37,091 nucleotides of DNA. Source: Prevotella sp. GTDB lineage: Bacteria; Bacteroidota; Bacteroidia; Bacteroidales; Bacteroidaceae. A program made the position numbers and the translations under genes. This document shows, piece after piece, positions 1 to 7,580 of the stretch. The notes beneath the pieces are model-generated. The model saw nothing but the letters and a program-made list of their open reading frames with translations, did no database searches and was not told the origin of the DNA. Within the stretch, counting starts at the first letter, position 1. Every line of letters begins with the position of its first letter. The stretch covers positions 1 to 37,091 of the forward strand of contig JAFVGN010000057.1 in NCBI GenBank assembly GCA_017474925.1, given 5' to 3'.

Positions 1-418
1 CCACGATCATCACCACCACCACGATCATCATCATGATGAGGGTGAGGCCGAGGAGTATGGCATTGGTACCTTTGTGTACTATGCCCGTCGTCCCTTGAAT
101 CTTGGACTCTTCGACGAGTTCGTTGCACGAAAGTGGCCCAAGAGCATCATCCGTGCAAAAGGCATCTGCTACTTCAAGGGCGAGGAAGACATCTGTTACG
201 TCTTTGAGCAGGCTGGCCGTCAGGTGTCGTTACGCAATGCAGGCCAGTGGTATGCTACCATGCCTCAGGACGAGCTTCAGCTGATGATGATGCAGAACCC
301 TCAGTTGCGTCGCGACTGGGATGAGCAATATGGTGACCGTATGCAGAAACTTGTATTCATCGGCCAGCATCTGGACAAAGATCAGATAACAGCCGCCCTT
401 GACTTCTGCCTGGATTGA
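1..418 (+). CDS. CobW/COG0523-family GTPase, C-terminal part (5' end outside window)
   Basis: The reading frame is open from base 2 and enters from outside the window, so this is a truncated gene and not one beginning at the internal GTG at 74. It opens with a metal-binding-type linker of about a dozen His and Asp codons (bases 2-40). The CobW C-terminal domain follows, recognisable by YGIGTFVYYARRPLN near its start and by the later segment IIRAKGICYFKG. Proteins of this family are GTP-dependent metallochaperones that deliver zinc, cobalt or other metals. The His-rich loop fits metal handling but does not identify the metal. The GTPase domain (Walker A, CxCC) lies off the left edge. The gene ends 14 bp before the convergent stop of the TonB receptor gene. 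A link to that receptor through metal or corrinoid uptake is only a guess. Confidence 0.85.
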   Translation, partial: HDHHHHHDHHHDEGEAEEYGIGTFVYYARRPLNLGLFDEFVARKWPKSIIRAKGICYFKGEEDICYVFEQAGRQVSLRNAGQWYATMPQDELQLMMMQNPQLRRDWDEQYGDRMQKLVFIGQHLDKDQITAALDFCLD

Positions 419-432
419 CAGGTTCTTGTCGC

Positions 433-2478
433 CTATTGGCCGATTCGCATTCTGGCTCCTGCCACAAAACAGCAACCTGGCTGGGGCACGTTGCCATAGT
501 CGACGTATGAGTGGTTGGTCAGGTTGTTCCCTCCTATATATATAGAAAAGGTGTCCTCGTCCCAGGTCAGGCGACCGTCTATGACCGAGTAGGGGCGGTA
601 GTCTTGTACATTTCCCACAGTATCGGTATACGAACCCATGCGGTCTTGCCAACGGTAGTCCAGGGTCAGATACAACCGTGCGAAGAGGGCCGTCTGTAGC
701 TGGGCGGTTACCTTGTGACGCAGATATTCCAGCGAGTATTGCGATTGTAGATAGGGTAGCTCGTCCTTGTTTTGGTGCAGATGACAATATGCCAGCTGGA
801 AGTGAACAGCGGAATGCTGGAAATCCAAACTCATTTCTTGTCCGAAGGTATTGATCTTCGTATGGTTCATGCTCTGCCAGATGGCATCAGCATGGCGGGT
901 GTCCATCACCCAGTCAATCATGTTGCGCGCGTGGTGATAGAAGATGTCTGCCTTGACCGAGAACCAGCGCACATGGTACTTCACACCGCCTTCAATGGCT
1001 CGTAGCTCTTCGGGTTTCAAGTACTTGTCGGCTTGATGCCCGCCTACGTTGTAGTATAGTTCTGTGAATGACGGCATGCGTAGTGACTCGTTGTATGATG
1101 CATATACCTTCCAGTTGTCCCCCAACCGAAAACTGGCGTCAATGCCAGGATAGACGGTGAAAGGCATCTCGTTCCATGTGTTCTTCACGACTATCAGACC
1201 TGCTGACAAAGTAAAACGCCTGAGCAGCACATTGTGTTCCAGATGGAAACTCATGTTCGTGCGGTTGAGGCCTGTTTTGTAGACGTTGAAGGGATGGTCC
1301 AGCGGTTCCCCCAGATTGGTGCTTACGATATCCTCGTTGCGGAACTCGGTCCCTAAGGCCGTACGGCCGGCAGACCAGTCGAAAAAACAGTTCAGGTTGA
1401 TGCCGAAGACATCGGTGCGGTGATAGTTGAAGGGTACTTTCTCTTCTGTTCCGCGTATCAGCTCAAAGCGGTCGTACGAACGGTTCCAGTAGATGGAAGG
1501 CTTGAAGTGAATCCGTCCCTTCGTCTCGCTCTGCAGGGCAGTATAGATCTTGGTGGTATTCTCGTATTGCTCGTCGAATTTGGCACTATAGAAAGTATTC
1601 GATCCAAACCCCTTTGTGCTGAGGCCTACATGCCAGTCCAGACGGGCTTTCTCGTGCTCATAGCCTCCTTGATAGAACATCTTGCCTCCCTTGTAGTCAC
1701 TGTTTAGTGCTCCCGCTTTCGAACGGCTATATCCGTCAGATCGCGTATACGATGCGCTCATGTGAGAGTAAAAAGCCTGACGATAAGCTATGCGTGCAGC
1801 AGTCTGTAAGTAGCCATAGGAGCCCCCTTCCAGCCTTCCTTCACCGAGCCATTTCTCATCGGTCACCTCTCGTTGCGCGTGTTTTTGTGTGACGATGTTG
1901 ATGGCTCCTGCCAGCGATGAAGTCCCATAGATTCGACCTGCCGGCCCCTCCAGCACCTCAATGCGCTCGATGTCGCTGATGTCGCAAGGTATGTCAAAGG
2001 TGTTGTGGCCAGTCTGGGGGTCGCAGATGTTGATGCCGTTGAGCAGGATGGTTATCTGCTCACTCGTGCTGCCCCGGATGCCGATGTCAGTCTGGGCACC
2101 TAACGGACCTCGTTGCCGGACATCGACACCGACTGCCAGTTTCAGCAAATCATTAATACTTTGTACAGGCGCCGCCTGAATGTCCTCGCGGCTTAGTACA
2201 GTAACCATTCTCGCAGCTTGTCCAAGTGCCAGTGGGGCACGTGATCCCGTCACCTCCACATCGTCGAGTGTCGCCTCTTTGTCCGTAACGCGTGTTGTGT
2301 CGTTACTCACCTCGTCCGTGCTGACGTGACGATGGGCGGCAGTTGCCGACTGCAGGGTGGCTACGCTCAGTACACCAATGGTGACCACTCGTCCCAGACA
2401 AGCAAACAAGGCATATCCCTTCCGTGTAAACTGTCGGAAGCGAAGAGCCTTGCGTTGGTTGAATAGTGGCTTAAGCAT
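433..2478 (-). CDS. TonB-dependent outer-membrane receptor (BtuB-like architecture)
   Basis: This 681-residue protein has a hydrophobic signal segment at about residues 28-47. A linker leads to a complete plug domain at about 70-200, with the motifs VTVLSREDI, GVDVRQRG, IGIRGSTSEQITILLNG, IERIEVLEGP and GAINIVTQK. The remainder is a 22-strand-type beta-barrel rich in alternating aromatic and polar residues. The plug most resembles the BtuB/siderophore-receptor class and not SusC, because there is no N-terminal carboxypeptidase-like domain and no SusD partner. Such receptors import cobalamin, heme, siderophores or metals using TonB energy. The substrate cannot be read from the sequence. The gene lies 23 bp downstream of another barrel gene and is probably cotranscribed with it. 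The C-terminus ends RMRIGQ without the usual terminal aromatic residue. Confidence 0.85.
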   Translation of the reverse strand: MLKPLFNQRKALRFRQFTRKGYALFACLGRVVTIGVLSVATLQSATAAHRHVSTDEVSNDTTRVTDKEATLDDVEVTGSRAPLALGQAARMVTVLSREDIQAAPVQSINDLLKLAVGVDVRQRGPLGAQTDIGIRGSTSEQITILLNGINICDPQTGHNTFDIPCDISDIERIEVLEGPAGRIYGTSSLAGAINIVTQKHAQREVTDEKWLGEGRLEGGSYGYLQTAARIAYRQAFYSHMSASYTRSDGYSRSKAGALNSDYKGGKMFYQGGYEHEKARLDWHVGLSTKGFGSNTFYSAKFDEQYENTTKIYTALQSETKGRIHFKPSIYWNRSYDRFELIRGTEEKVPFNYHRTDVFGINLNCFFDWSAGRTALGTEFRNEDIVSTNLGEPLDHPFNVYKTGLNRTNMSFHLEHNVLLRRFTLSAGLIVVKNTWNEMPFTVYPGIDASFRLGDNWKVYASYNESLRMPSFTELYYNVGGHQADKYLKPEELRAIEGGVKYHVRWFSVKADIFYHHARNMIDWVMDTRHADAIWQSMNHTKINTFGQEMSLDFQHSAVHFQLAYCHLHQNKDELPYLQSQYSLEYLRHKVTAQLQTALFARLYLTLDYRWQDRMGSYTDTVGNVQDYRPYSVIDGRLTWDEDTFSIYIGGNNLTNHSYVDYGNVPQPGCCFVAGARMRIGQ

Positions 2479-2501
2479 GAATCAATATTTGTAATAAAAA
2501 A

Positions 2502-4235
2502 TCAAAAACGGTATGTCAATCCGAGTGTGAGTGCCCGGTTGTGAAAACCATCGGGTATTTGTAGGTAAGATATTTTGGGCGTACCTGCTATATCGTGGAA
2601 TTCGGCATAAATGTTACAATGGCGTCCCAAGTCTTTGTTTGCCTTGATGGAGGCATAGAGATGGGCAGGTTGGCCATACTCCTTTTCTCCGCTATGGTAG
2701 AGTAGTTTGGAGGAAAGGCGCAGACCTTTGCCTAACAGCAAGGATGGAACAAGTTTAAGGATGACATAGTTGTCATTGGAGGCAGGAATTTGCTCATAGC
2801 TTCCAATATGATTGTGATAATAATTGACACCTCCTGTCAGTCTGAAAGCCCCTTTGTGCCACGTCACCGAAGTCCTTATACCCGTCAGTCTTTCATGGGC
2901 TGTGGGCGTATCCGTCATCCAGCTGTGAATGACGCTGCCCACCAGTGCCAAGTTCCGTTTCTGGTAGGAATAGCGCAATTCCGTGCGCCATATTAAGTTG
3001 GTCTGGTAGTGCAGGTTGAGACTCGACTGGTCGGAAACATCCTCGTAGAAGTCATCTATGGTAGGGACGAAGAAGTCGCGGTTGAAGGAACCTTGAACAT
3101 AGTGACGCCCCCATTTGTAGCCCAGGCTGACAAGGAAGTTGTTGGCATTCCTGTGGTGTTTCCATTGCTTGTCTTCTTCACTATCACTATATTTGTACCA
3201 GTAGTCCAGCATGGTGAAGCGATTGCCAAGGGTAATGACCCATGGCCCGTGGTTATAGTCAAACTGCACGTAGAGGTCGTTCTTCAAATACTGCTGGCGA
3301 TTCAGTCGCTTGACCCAAATGTTGTTATAGCTGATTTCCCATCCCGCCAACATCCAGAGTCCGTCCAAGAGGAATGGTGTGTTCAGTTCTGTATAGAAAT
3401 AGGGCGTGTTATAGTACATCGACACACCTGCTTTCGTATCGTTGTTGAAGGAACTTCCCGCTTCTGCCAGTATCGTCGCTTCTTGGTCGTTCAGCGTATG
3501 GGTGTAGCTTGCGGTAAGCGACTGCAGACGTTCTATTTCTGGTACATCGTAGGTGAAAATAGCATGCTCGTGCTTGTCGTTCCAGTCTGAAAATTGTTGG
3601 AACAGTTTGATGACCAGATTGTCCACAGGAGTCATGTCCCAGTCCAGGCTCACATGGGCGTTTTGCTCGAAACGTCGAGAGATGAGGGTGCCGCCTTCGT
3701 CGGTGCTTGCCTTGGCAAAGTATGAGTTGACCAGGGCATAGCCTTTCATGTTGATTTGATGCTGTTGGGTAGTAGCATCGGTATATAGCTTTCCATTGCC
3801 ATACGTACTGCCTTCTAATACCGCTTTACCCGTCGTGTCGCCAGAGGCAGGTTTCTTGAAGTAAACGTTAATGATGCCGTCAGAGCCTCCCACACCTTGT
3901 GATACAGAGGGATTCGTATAAACGAGTATACGTTCCACTTCGCAGGCTTTCACCATCTCCAGGAATGTCTCGTTGTCCAGAAACAAGTCTATGTTGTCCA
4001 CACACAGGATGTAGTTTTCTCCAAGGGTCTTGCCATTCTCCGGCATCAGTTCCGGACACATATATAGCACGTCTATCAGCGCCATCTCACTGTCGGGATT
4101 CAGGGCCTCTACGTTAATGACGTAGTGGTCGCCGTTATATTCAATCAGGGGCTCATCTCCCCATGCTGCCAGATGACAAACAGACAGCAAAATGACAGTC
4201 AAGAACCTTTGTATGCTTTCAGATTTAATCTTCAT
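2502..4235 (-). CDS. TonB-receptor-like outer-membrane beta-barrel protein with a short plug
   Basis: The 577-residue protein starts with a signal peptide (residues 1-26, ending near HLAAWG). A compact plug-like region at about residues 30-130 contains ILVYTNPSVSQGVGGSDGI and then INVYFKK, the usual plug-to-barrel junction. The rest is amphipathic beta-strands ending in YRF, a classic outer-membrane terminal motif. No clear TonB box or carboxypeptidase-like domain is visible, and the plug is shorter than normal. It may be a divergent receptor or a companion of the downstream receptor. The start is well supported: the -7 box on the minus strand ends only about 9 bp upstream of the ATG, so the mRNA has almost no leader. 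It is the first gene of a two-gene operon with the 433-2478 receptor. Confidence 0.75.
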   Translation of the reverse strand: MKIKSESIQRFLTVILLSVCHLAAWGDEPLIEYNGDHYVINVEALNPDSEMALIDVLYMCPELMPENGKTLGENYILCVDNIDLFLDNETFLEMVKACEVERILVYTNPSVSQGVGGSDGIINVYFKKPASGDTTGKAVLEGSTYGNGKLYTDATTQQHQINMKGYALVNSYFAKASTDEGGTLISRRFEQNAHVSLDWDMTPVDNLVIKLFQQFSDWNDKHEHAIFTYDVPEIERLQSLTASYTHTLNDQEATILAEAGSSFNNDTKAGVSMYYNTPYFYTELNTPFLLDGLWMLAGWEISYNNIWVKRLNRQQYLKNDLYVQFDYNHGPWVITLGNRFTMLDYWYKYSDSEEDKQWKHHRNANNFLVSLGYKWGRHYVQGSFNRDFFVPTIDDFYEDVSDQSSLNLHYQTNLIWRTELRYSYQKRNLALVGSVIHSWMTDTPTAHERLTGIRTSVTWHKGAFRLTGGVNYYHNHIGSYEQIPASNDNYVILKLVPSLLLGKGLRLSSKLLYHSGEKEYGQPAHLYASIKANKDLGRHCNIYAEFHDIAGTPKISYLQIPDGFHNRALTLGLTYRF

Positions 4236-4243
4236 GTTGGCTG

Positions 4244-4251
4244 CAAAGGTA
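4244..4251 (-). promoter_or_regulatory. -7 promoter box TACCTTTG for the outer-membrane receptor operon
   Basis: On the minus strand the sequence reads TTTGTACCTTTGCAGCC, a perfect Bacteroidetes -7 box (TAnnTTTG). The start codon at 4235 lies 8 bp beyond the box, so transcription should begin within a few bases of the ATG. Confidence 0.75.
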
Positions 4252-4289
4252 CAAAATAAATCATGAAGAATTGGGCATAATTCATTTTT

Positions 4290-4339
4290 TTTTTGTATTT
4301 TCCTTCATAATAAATTTTTGTATTTTCCTTCATAATAAA
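4290..4339 (+). repeat. Perfect 25-bp tandem duplication upstream of the leader promoter
   Basis: Bases 4290-4314 and 4315-4339 are identical 25-bp AT-rich units (core TATTTTCCTTCATAATAAA). They lie between two divergent promoters and end 23 bp before the rightward -7 box, so the duplication covers its -33 region. Confidence 0.9.
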
Positions 4340-4362
4340 ATAGGTATGTGAGAAAAATTTTG

Positions 4363-4370
4363 TACCTTTG
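4363..4370 (+). promoter_or_regulatory. -7 promoter box TACCTTTG driving the structured leader
   Basis: The context is TTTTGTACCTTTGCACCC, a consensus -7 box with a start site expected at about 4375. A T-rich -33 region from the tandem duplication precedes it. No protein gene starts within 390 bp, so the first product should be the untranslated leader. Confidence 0.7.
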
Positions 4371-4374
4371 CACC

Positions 4375-4693
4375 CGCTATCACGCCGTACTTGCCCATTA
4401 GGGCAGTGAAGGTGTGGGCGCAATTTTTATTGGTACAGCGTCTTACAACGCGTGTTTTTGGACTCTTGAAACTGCGAATTTCAACAATCCTGTCAAAGAC
4501 ATTGCAGAGTGGATGCTTAGGACGTGGTTATATAACGCCCCGTCAGTGTGTGGTGAGGCTCTTTCTGGGCCTCCGCACACTTCACGGGTGTGAACATATA
4601 ATCAACGGCGTGAGCATGAATTCTGTCTGTTTACAAGAAAGGTTTTCGCAGGCCTAAGAGTTGGACGGGCAGAGTGAGGTTCACGCTCTTTTT
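4375..4693 (+). ncRNA. Putative structured leader RNA or small RNA of about 320 nt
   Basis: This stretch runs from a strong promoter to a terminator-like hairpin and holds no convincing protein. Visible structures include TGCCC-ATTA-GGGCA at 4394-4407, a GTTATATAAC palindrome near 4527-4536, and a strong two-part hairpin at 4546-4580. In the last, GTGTG/CACAC encloses GAGGCTC/GGGCCTC with a 5-nt loop. I looked for RNase P, tmRNA, SRP and cobalamin-riboswitch signatures and found none. Its position just ahead of a NusG/UpxY-like gene matches the known layout of Bacteroides capsule operons. There, the cis-acting UpxY antiterminator prevents termination in a long 5' leader. That role is inferred. 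It could instead be an independent small RNA. Confidence 0.45.
4671..4693 (+). terminator. Intrinsic terminator / possible attenuator at the end of the leader
   Basis: AGAGTG at 4671-4676 pairs with CGCTCT at 4684-4689 (6 bp including one G-U), with a 7-nt loop and a T5 tract. The stem is weak to moderate. It lies 80 bp before the NusG-like reading frame, as expected for an attenuator that the NusG paralogue would have to overcome. Confidence 0.5.
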
Positions 4694-4772
4694 GTATTCT
4701 TGGGTCATCTTCGACCGAGTTTCCATTTTGAGCTTCGCTGTTTTCAAGACGCACTGGCGTAACAGTCAGATA

Positions 4773-5130
4773 ATGAGTATGCAAGAAGACTCTAATGCGT
4801 TAATAACTCATGTTGAGGCTCAAAGTGAAAACGGGGGGCATGCGGCGGAGCCGTGCCAAAAGATTACCAGAAATTATCGTCGGTTGCGCAGTCTGAGCAC
4901 CAACCGGATGCTCCATCAGGAGAAGGACCCCCCCCGTTGTCAAGAAGGAGTTTGACCCTACAGCCTGGTATGTCTATGGTGTGAAGAGAAACAAGGAGAT
5001 AGAAACTTGCTCTTTTTTCAACGATTCCCAGAACATCCCTTTTGCCATAGAGGCATACGCATCCGTCCAGCAAAAGAAAGTCAGGACATACCCTATAGCA
5101 AAGATACGAAAAAAGTCCAGCGTAAGCTGA
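4773..5130 (+). pseudogene. NusG/UpxY-like transcription antiterminator remnant, frameshifted and truncated
   Basis: From ATG 4773 (MSMQEDSN...) the frame stays open into a run of eight C (4928-4935) and then stops at 4953. If one C is removed, the frame continues through EFDPTAWYVYGVKRNKE and EAYASVQQKKVRTYP to a stop at 5128-5130. The WYVYGVKRNKE segment is the start of a NusG N-terminal domain as found in the UpxY-type paralogues that head Bacteroidales polysaccharide operons. Even with the frame repaired, the product is only about 118 residues. It lacks the second half of the NGN domain and the KOW domain, so it is a remnant whichever C-tract length is right. The upstream promoter, leader and terminator appear intact. 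Assignment to the family rests on one short motif region. Confidence 0.55.
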
Positions 5131-5190
5131 ACTTTTATATGTATAAGTGGTTATTTAGGGTCAAACCCTATATAATTGCCCTTTTTTAAG

Positions 5191-5267
5191 ACTGCGCGGT
5201 GGCAGAGCGATAACCTTAACAAATGGTATCGCGGGACGACGCGATGATGTTTTCAAACGGCTGCGCT
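5191..5267 (+). repeat. Isolated copy of the 69-bp palindromic repeat family
   Basis: GCGCGGTGGCAGAGCGATAA (from 5194) is followed by ATCGCGGGACGACGCGAT (5228-5245), the same two blocks that form the tandem array at 8043-8313. ATCGCG and CGCGAT form a perfect 6-bp stem. This copy lies 2.8 kb from the array, on the other side of the toxin-antitoxin and aminotransferase genes. Confidence 0.85.
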
Positions 5268-5340
5268 CAGAGAATCTGCAAGTGGATTACATATCCGCAT
5301 GAAAAAGCGGCAAACATTTGGCGTTTTCAAGTAAAAATCG

Positions 5341-5348
5341 TATTTTTG
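5341..5348 (+). promoter_or_regulatory. -7 promoter box TATTTTTG for the toxin-antitoxin pair
   Basis: TATTTTTGCAG matches TAnnTTTG, with a TTTGG-containing -33 region about 20 bp upstream. The antitoxin ATG is 26 bp downstream of the start of the box's 3' flank. Confidence 0.55.
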
Positions 5349-5373
5349 CAGTCGAATATAAAGATTAAATGCC

Positions 5374-5682
5374 ATGTGTACATTAAATGTTAAGATGGAT
5401 GACCAGGTGGTAAACCGGATGAAGTCACTATTCGATGGTGAAAAAGCCATGAACAGGTGGATTGAGACTGTGTTGCATAAGGCTATGGTGGAGTATGCAG
5501 ATGAGGCTGAAGCGAAAGCCAAGAAGGGTATAGAATCCGAGATGTTCCTGGAACGTCTGGCAGCACTTAAGAACGATTCTGAAGGCTTTTTCAAGATGGG
5601 TGGCATATTTGGAAAGGTTAGTGATGACTTCTCGTGGGATGAACTGCGGGAAGAGGCTATGCTTGAAAAATACGGCATATGA
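5374..5682 (+). CDS. Putative antitoxin (ribbon-helix-helix-like) of a PIN toxin pair
   Basis: The 102-residue acidic protein begins MCTLNVKMDDQVVNRMKSLF, a beta-strand followed by helices as in ribbon-helix-helix DNA-binding antitoxins. Its C-terminal half is charged and probably disordered until it meets the toxin. It ends in ...MLEKYGI with the stop overlapping the toxin start codon (ATGA), which is typical translational coupling in VapBC-type modules. Its job would be to bind and neutralise the PIN ribonuclease and to repress the shared promoter. The family label is based on the N-terminal pattern and on gene context, since no exact subfamily is recognised. The gene itself is intact. Confidence 0.7.
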   Translation: MCTLNVKMDDQVVNRMKSLFDGEKAMNRWIETVLHKAMVEYADEAEAKAKKGIESEMFLERLAALKNDSEGFFKMGGIFGKVSDDFSWDELREEAMLEKYGI

Positions 5683-6126
5683 ATATTCTTCTGGACACAA
5701 ATGTGATTTTGGAGTATTTCGCTGTTCGTGAGAAATACGCAATAGCCAAGCAACTTTTTGAGCATCTTCGTGGCGAAGGAGATGTTTTGTTCATGTCGGC
5801 TGGCAGCTTTTATACAATGGTCTTTCTTGTGGACAAAATGCTACGAAAGCAGATGGGGCTGCAAGGCGAAAGTAGGGTGAAAGCCCTACGTGATATCATG
5901 GAGCAGATACTTAACACAATCGCAGTAGCTGAGCATGACAGGGAGTCGCTACTTCGTGGCGTGAGAAACATGCAGTTCAAGAATATTGAAGACGGATGCC
6001 AGTTTGAACTGGCCAAGAAGGCTTCTTGTGAAATGCTGCTAACATTCAATGATTCCTTATCCTACTGATACTGAGTCGGGCGTGACAGTACTTTCGCCTG
6101 AGGAGTATCTGGAATCTTGTAAATAA
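5679..6126 (+). pseudogene. PIN-domain toxin (VapC-like), frameshifted near its C-terminus
   Basis: The frame opens MNILLDTNVILEYF, the first PIN motif with Asp6, and contains IEDGCQFELAKKA around residue 104, the third conserved acidic site. After LLTFN (about base 6050) the open frame ends quickly in DSLSY and a stop. One frame over, the sequence continues without a stop through VTVLSPEEYLESCK to a TAA at 6124-6126. VLSPEEYL is the usual end of this PIN subfamily. A single-base insertion near 6047-6052 therefore removes the native last 25 or so residues. The N-terminal catalytic acids remain, so activity may be reduced and not absent. An intact antitoxin beside a damaged toxin is a common state of decay. 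A sequencing error is the alternative. Confidence 0.7.
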
Positions 6127-6145
6127 TCATAGTTTTTGAATCAGT

Positions 6146-6195
6146 TGTGTCAGGGATCAGTTCCTGACACATAGGTCATCGCATGAGTGATGACC
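6146..6195 (+). terminator. Two consecutive hairpins after the toxin gene
   Basis: TGTGTCAGG at 6146-6154 pairs with CCTGACACA at 6163-6171. GGTCATC at 6174-6180 pairs with GATGACC at 6189-6195. The stems are 9 and 7 bp with 8-nt loops. The second is followed by a short mixed T tract (CTTTGTTGG), so termination is plausible but not certain. Confidence 0.5.
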
Positions 6196-6393
6196 CTTTG
6201 TTGGTTTAAGATAATAGTAAACACAAAAAAATATATGGCAGAAAGAAAACGTATTTACCTTTGTCTGGCGCATATGTCGGACGAGGGGATTGAACAGAAG
6301 TATATCAAAGAGGCGTTTGATACGAACTGGGTGGTACCGTTGGGCCCAAACGTAAACGCATTCGAGAAGGAACTCGAGCGTTTCGTTTGTTCC

Positions 6394-6427
6394 CAAATGA
6401 GAAATGAGAAATTAGAAATTAGAAATG
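6394..6427 (+). repeat. Intragenic AAATGAGAAATGAGAAATTAG-type repeat in the aminotransferase
   Basis: Four short units of the form GAAATKA lie between the conserved FEKELERFV and KRVVALSSG blocks. They encode an extra segment of about 14 residues (MRNEKLEIRND) without breaking the frame. Confidence 0.7.
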
Positions 6428-7137
6428 ACCTTGCCAGTAAGCGGGTGGTGGCGCTGTCGTCTGGAACTTCTGCCGTTCATCTGGCGCTGATAGCGTGTGG
6501 CGTGGGGCCTGGTGATGAGGTGTGTGTACAGTCGTTCACGTTCTGTGCATCGTCACATCCTATTACTTACCTTGGTGCTAAACCTGTGTTCATTGACTCG
6601 GAGAAGGATACTTGGAACATGGATCCGGAACTGTTGGAGGTGGCTATCAAGGACCGCAAGGAGAAGACGGGTAAGTACCCGAAGGCGATTGTACCTGTGG
6701 TTCTCTACGGTATGCCGTACAAGATTGACCGTATCATGGAGATTGCGGACAAATACGAGATTCCTGTGATTGAGGATGCTGCTGAGGGCTTTGGCTCTAA
6801 ATTTAACGGCCAGGTGCTTGGTACGTTCGGCAAGTATGGTGTGCTGTCGTTCAATGGTAACAAGATGATTACGATGTCGGGTGGGGGGAGCACTGATTAC
6901 CGAGAATGAGGACGAGTGGCGCGAGATTATGATGTACGCGACACAGTATCGCGAGAGCTATCCGTACTACCAGCACGAGAAGATTGGGTATAACTACCGT
7001 ATGTCGAATATCTGTGCGGGTATCGGACGCGGCCAAATGACGGTGGTGAATGATCATATTGCTCATCATAAGAAGGTTCAGAAGTTGTATGAAGAGTTGC
7101 TGGCTGGAGTTCCCGGTATTACCGTGCACTCGCAGCC

Positions 7138-7276
7138 GGTTCAAGGTTGCCTTTCAGGCGAGTCTGCTCACGCTCGGGACAACTCAAACGAGCTTGGTTC
7201 TCCACTCGCTCATTCGCAGACTTCAAAGGTTCAAGGTTCAAGTCCTGAAACCTTTAACGTGAAACCTGAAACCGCT
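7138..7276 (+). repeat. Intragenic composite repeat insertion in the aminotransferase
   Basis: Between GITVHSQP and YDSNYWLC about 45 extra codons appear. The first half (about 7170-7217) has the layout of the dispersed promoter element (CGCTCGG... CTCAAA... CTTGG... ACTCGCTCATTCG), but the -7 box is missing. The second half is AAAGGTTCAAGGTTCAAG followed by CCTGAAACCTTT, which are inverted arms. Confidence 0.7.
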
Positions 7277-7530
7277 GTCTACGACAGCAACTACTGGCTA
7301 TGTACGATAACGCTGGATCCGGATATGAGGATTAAGGGGCAGGAGAATGCCTACAAGACCATCGTGACGGGTGCCGTGGGTGGTGCAGCAGGTGTGATTC
7401 ATGCGGCTTCGTCGGCAATAACGGACTGCCAGCCGAATGATAACGTAGAGGCATTGCGTGTGGCTCTCGATAAAGCCCAGATTGAGGCAAGGCCGGTATG
7501 GAAGCCTATGCACAAGCAGCCGGTGTACAG

Positions 7531-7580
7531 AAAGGGTTCAGGGTTCACGGTTAAAGGTTCAGGGTTCACTTGTGAAACCT
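7531..7580 (+). repeat. Intragenic GGTTCAGGGTTCAC-type repeat in the aminotransferase
   Basis: AAAGGGTTCAGGGTTCAC is followed by a near-identical AAAGGTTCAGGGTTCAC and by GTGAAACC, which inverts it. The insertion encodes GSGFTVKGSGFT and keeps the frame open. Confidence 0.7.

Noticed and set aside
74-418. A separate gene starting at GTG 74
   Set aside because: The frame is open and homologous upstream to the window edge (His-rich linker, then YGIGTFVYYARRPLN), so GTG 74 is internal to a truncated CobW-family gene.
4391-4657. 88-codon open frame inside the leader RNA
   Set aside because: No family resemblance, and the stretch is better explained by RNA hairpins and a promoter-to-terminator span.
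4375-4693. RNase P RNA, tmRNA, SRP RNA, or cobalamin riboswitch
   Set aside because: No GAGGAAAGTC block, no tRNA-like ends with a tag frame, no SRP loop and no B12-box were found on either strand.
5253-5765. 170-codon minus-strand frame opposite the toxin-antitoxin genes
   Set aside because: It is the shadow of the plus-strand antitoxin and toxin, which have a promoter and recognisable motifs.
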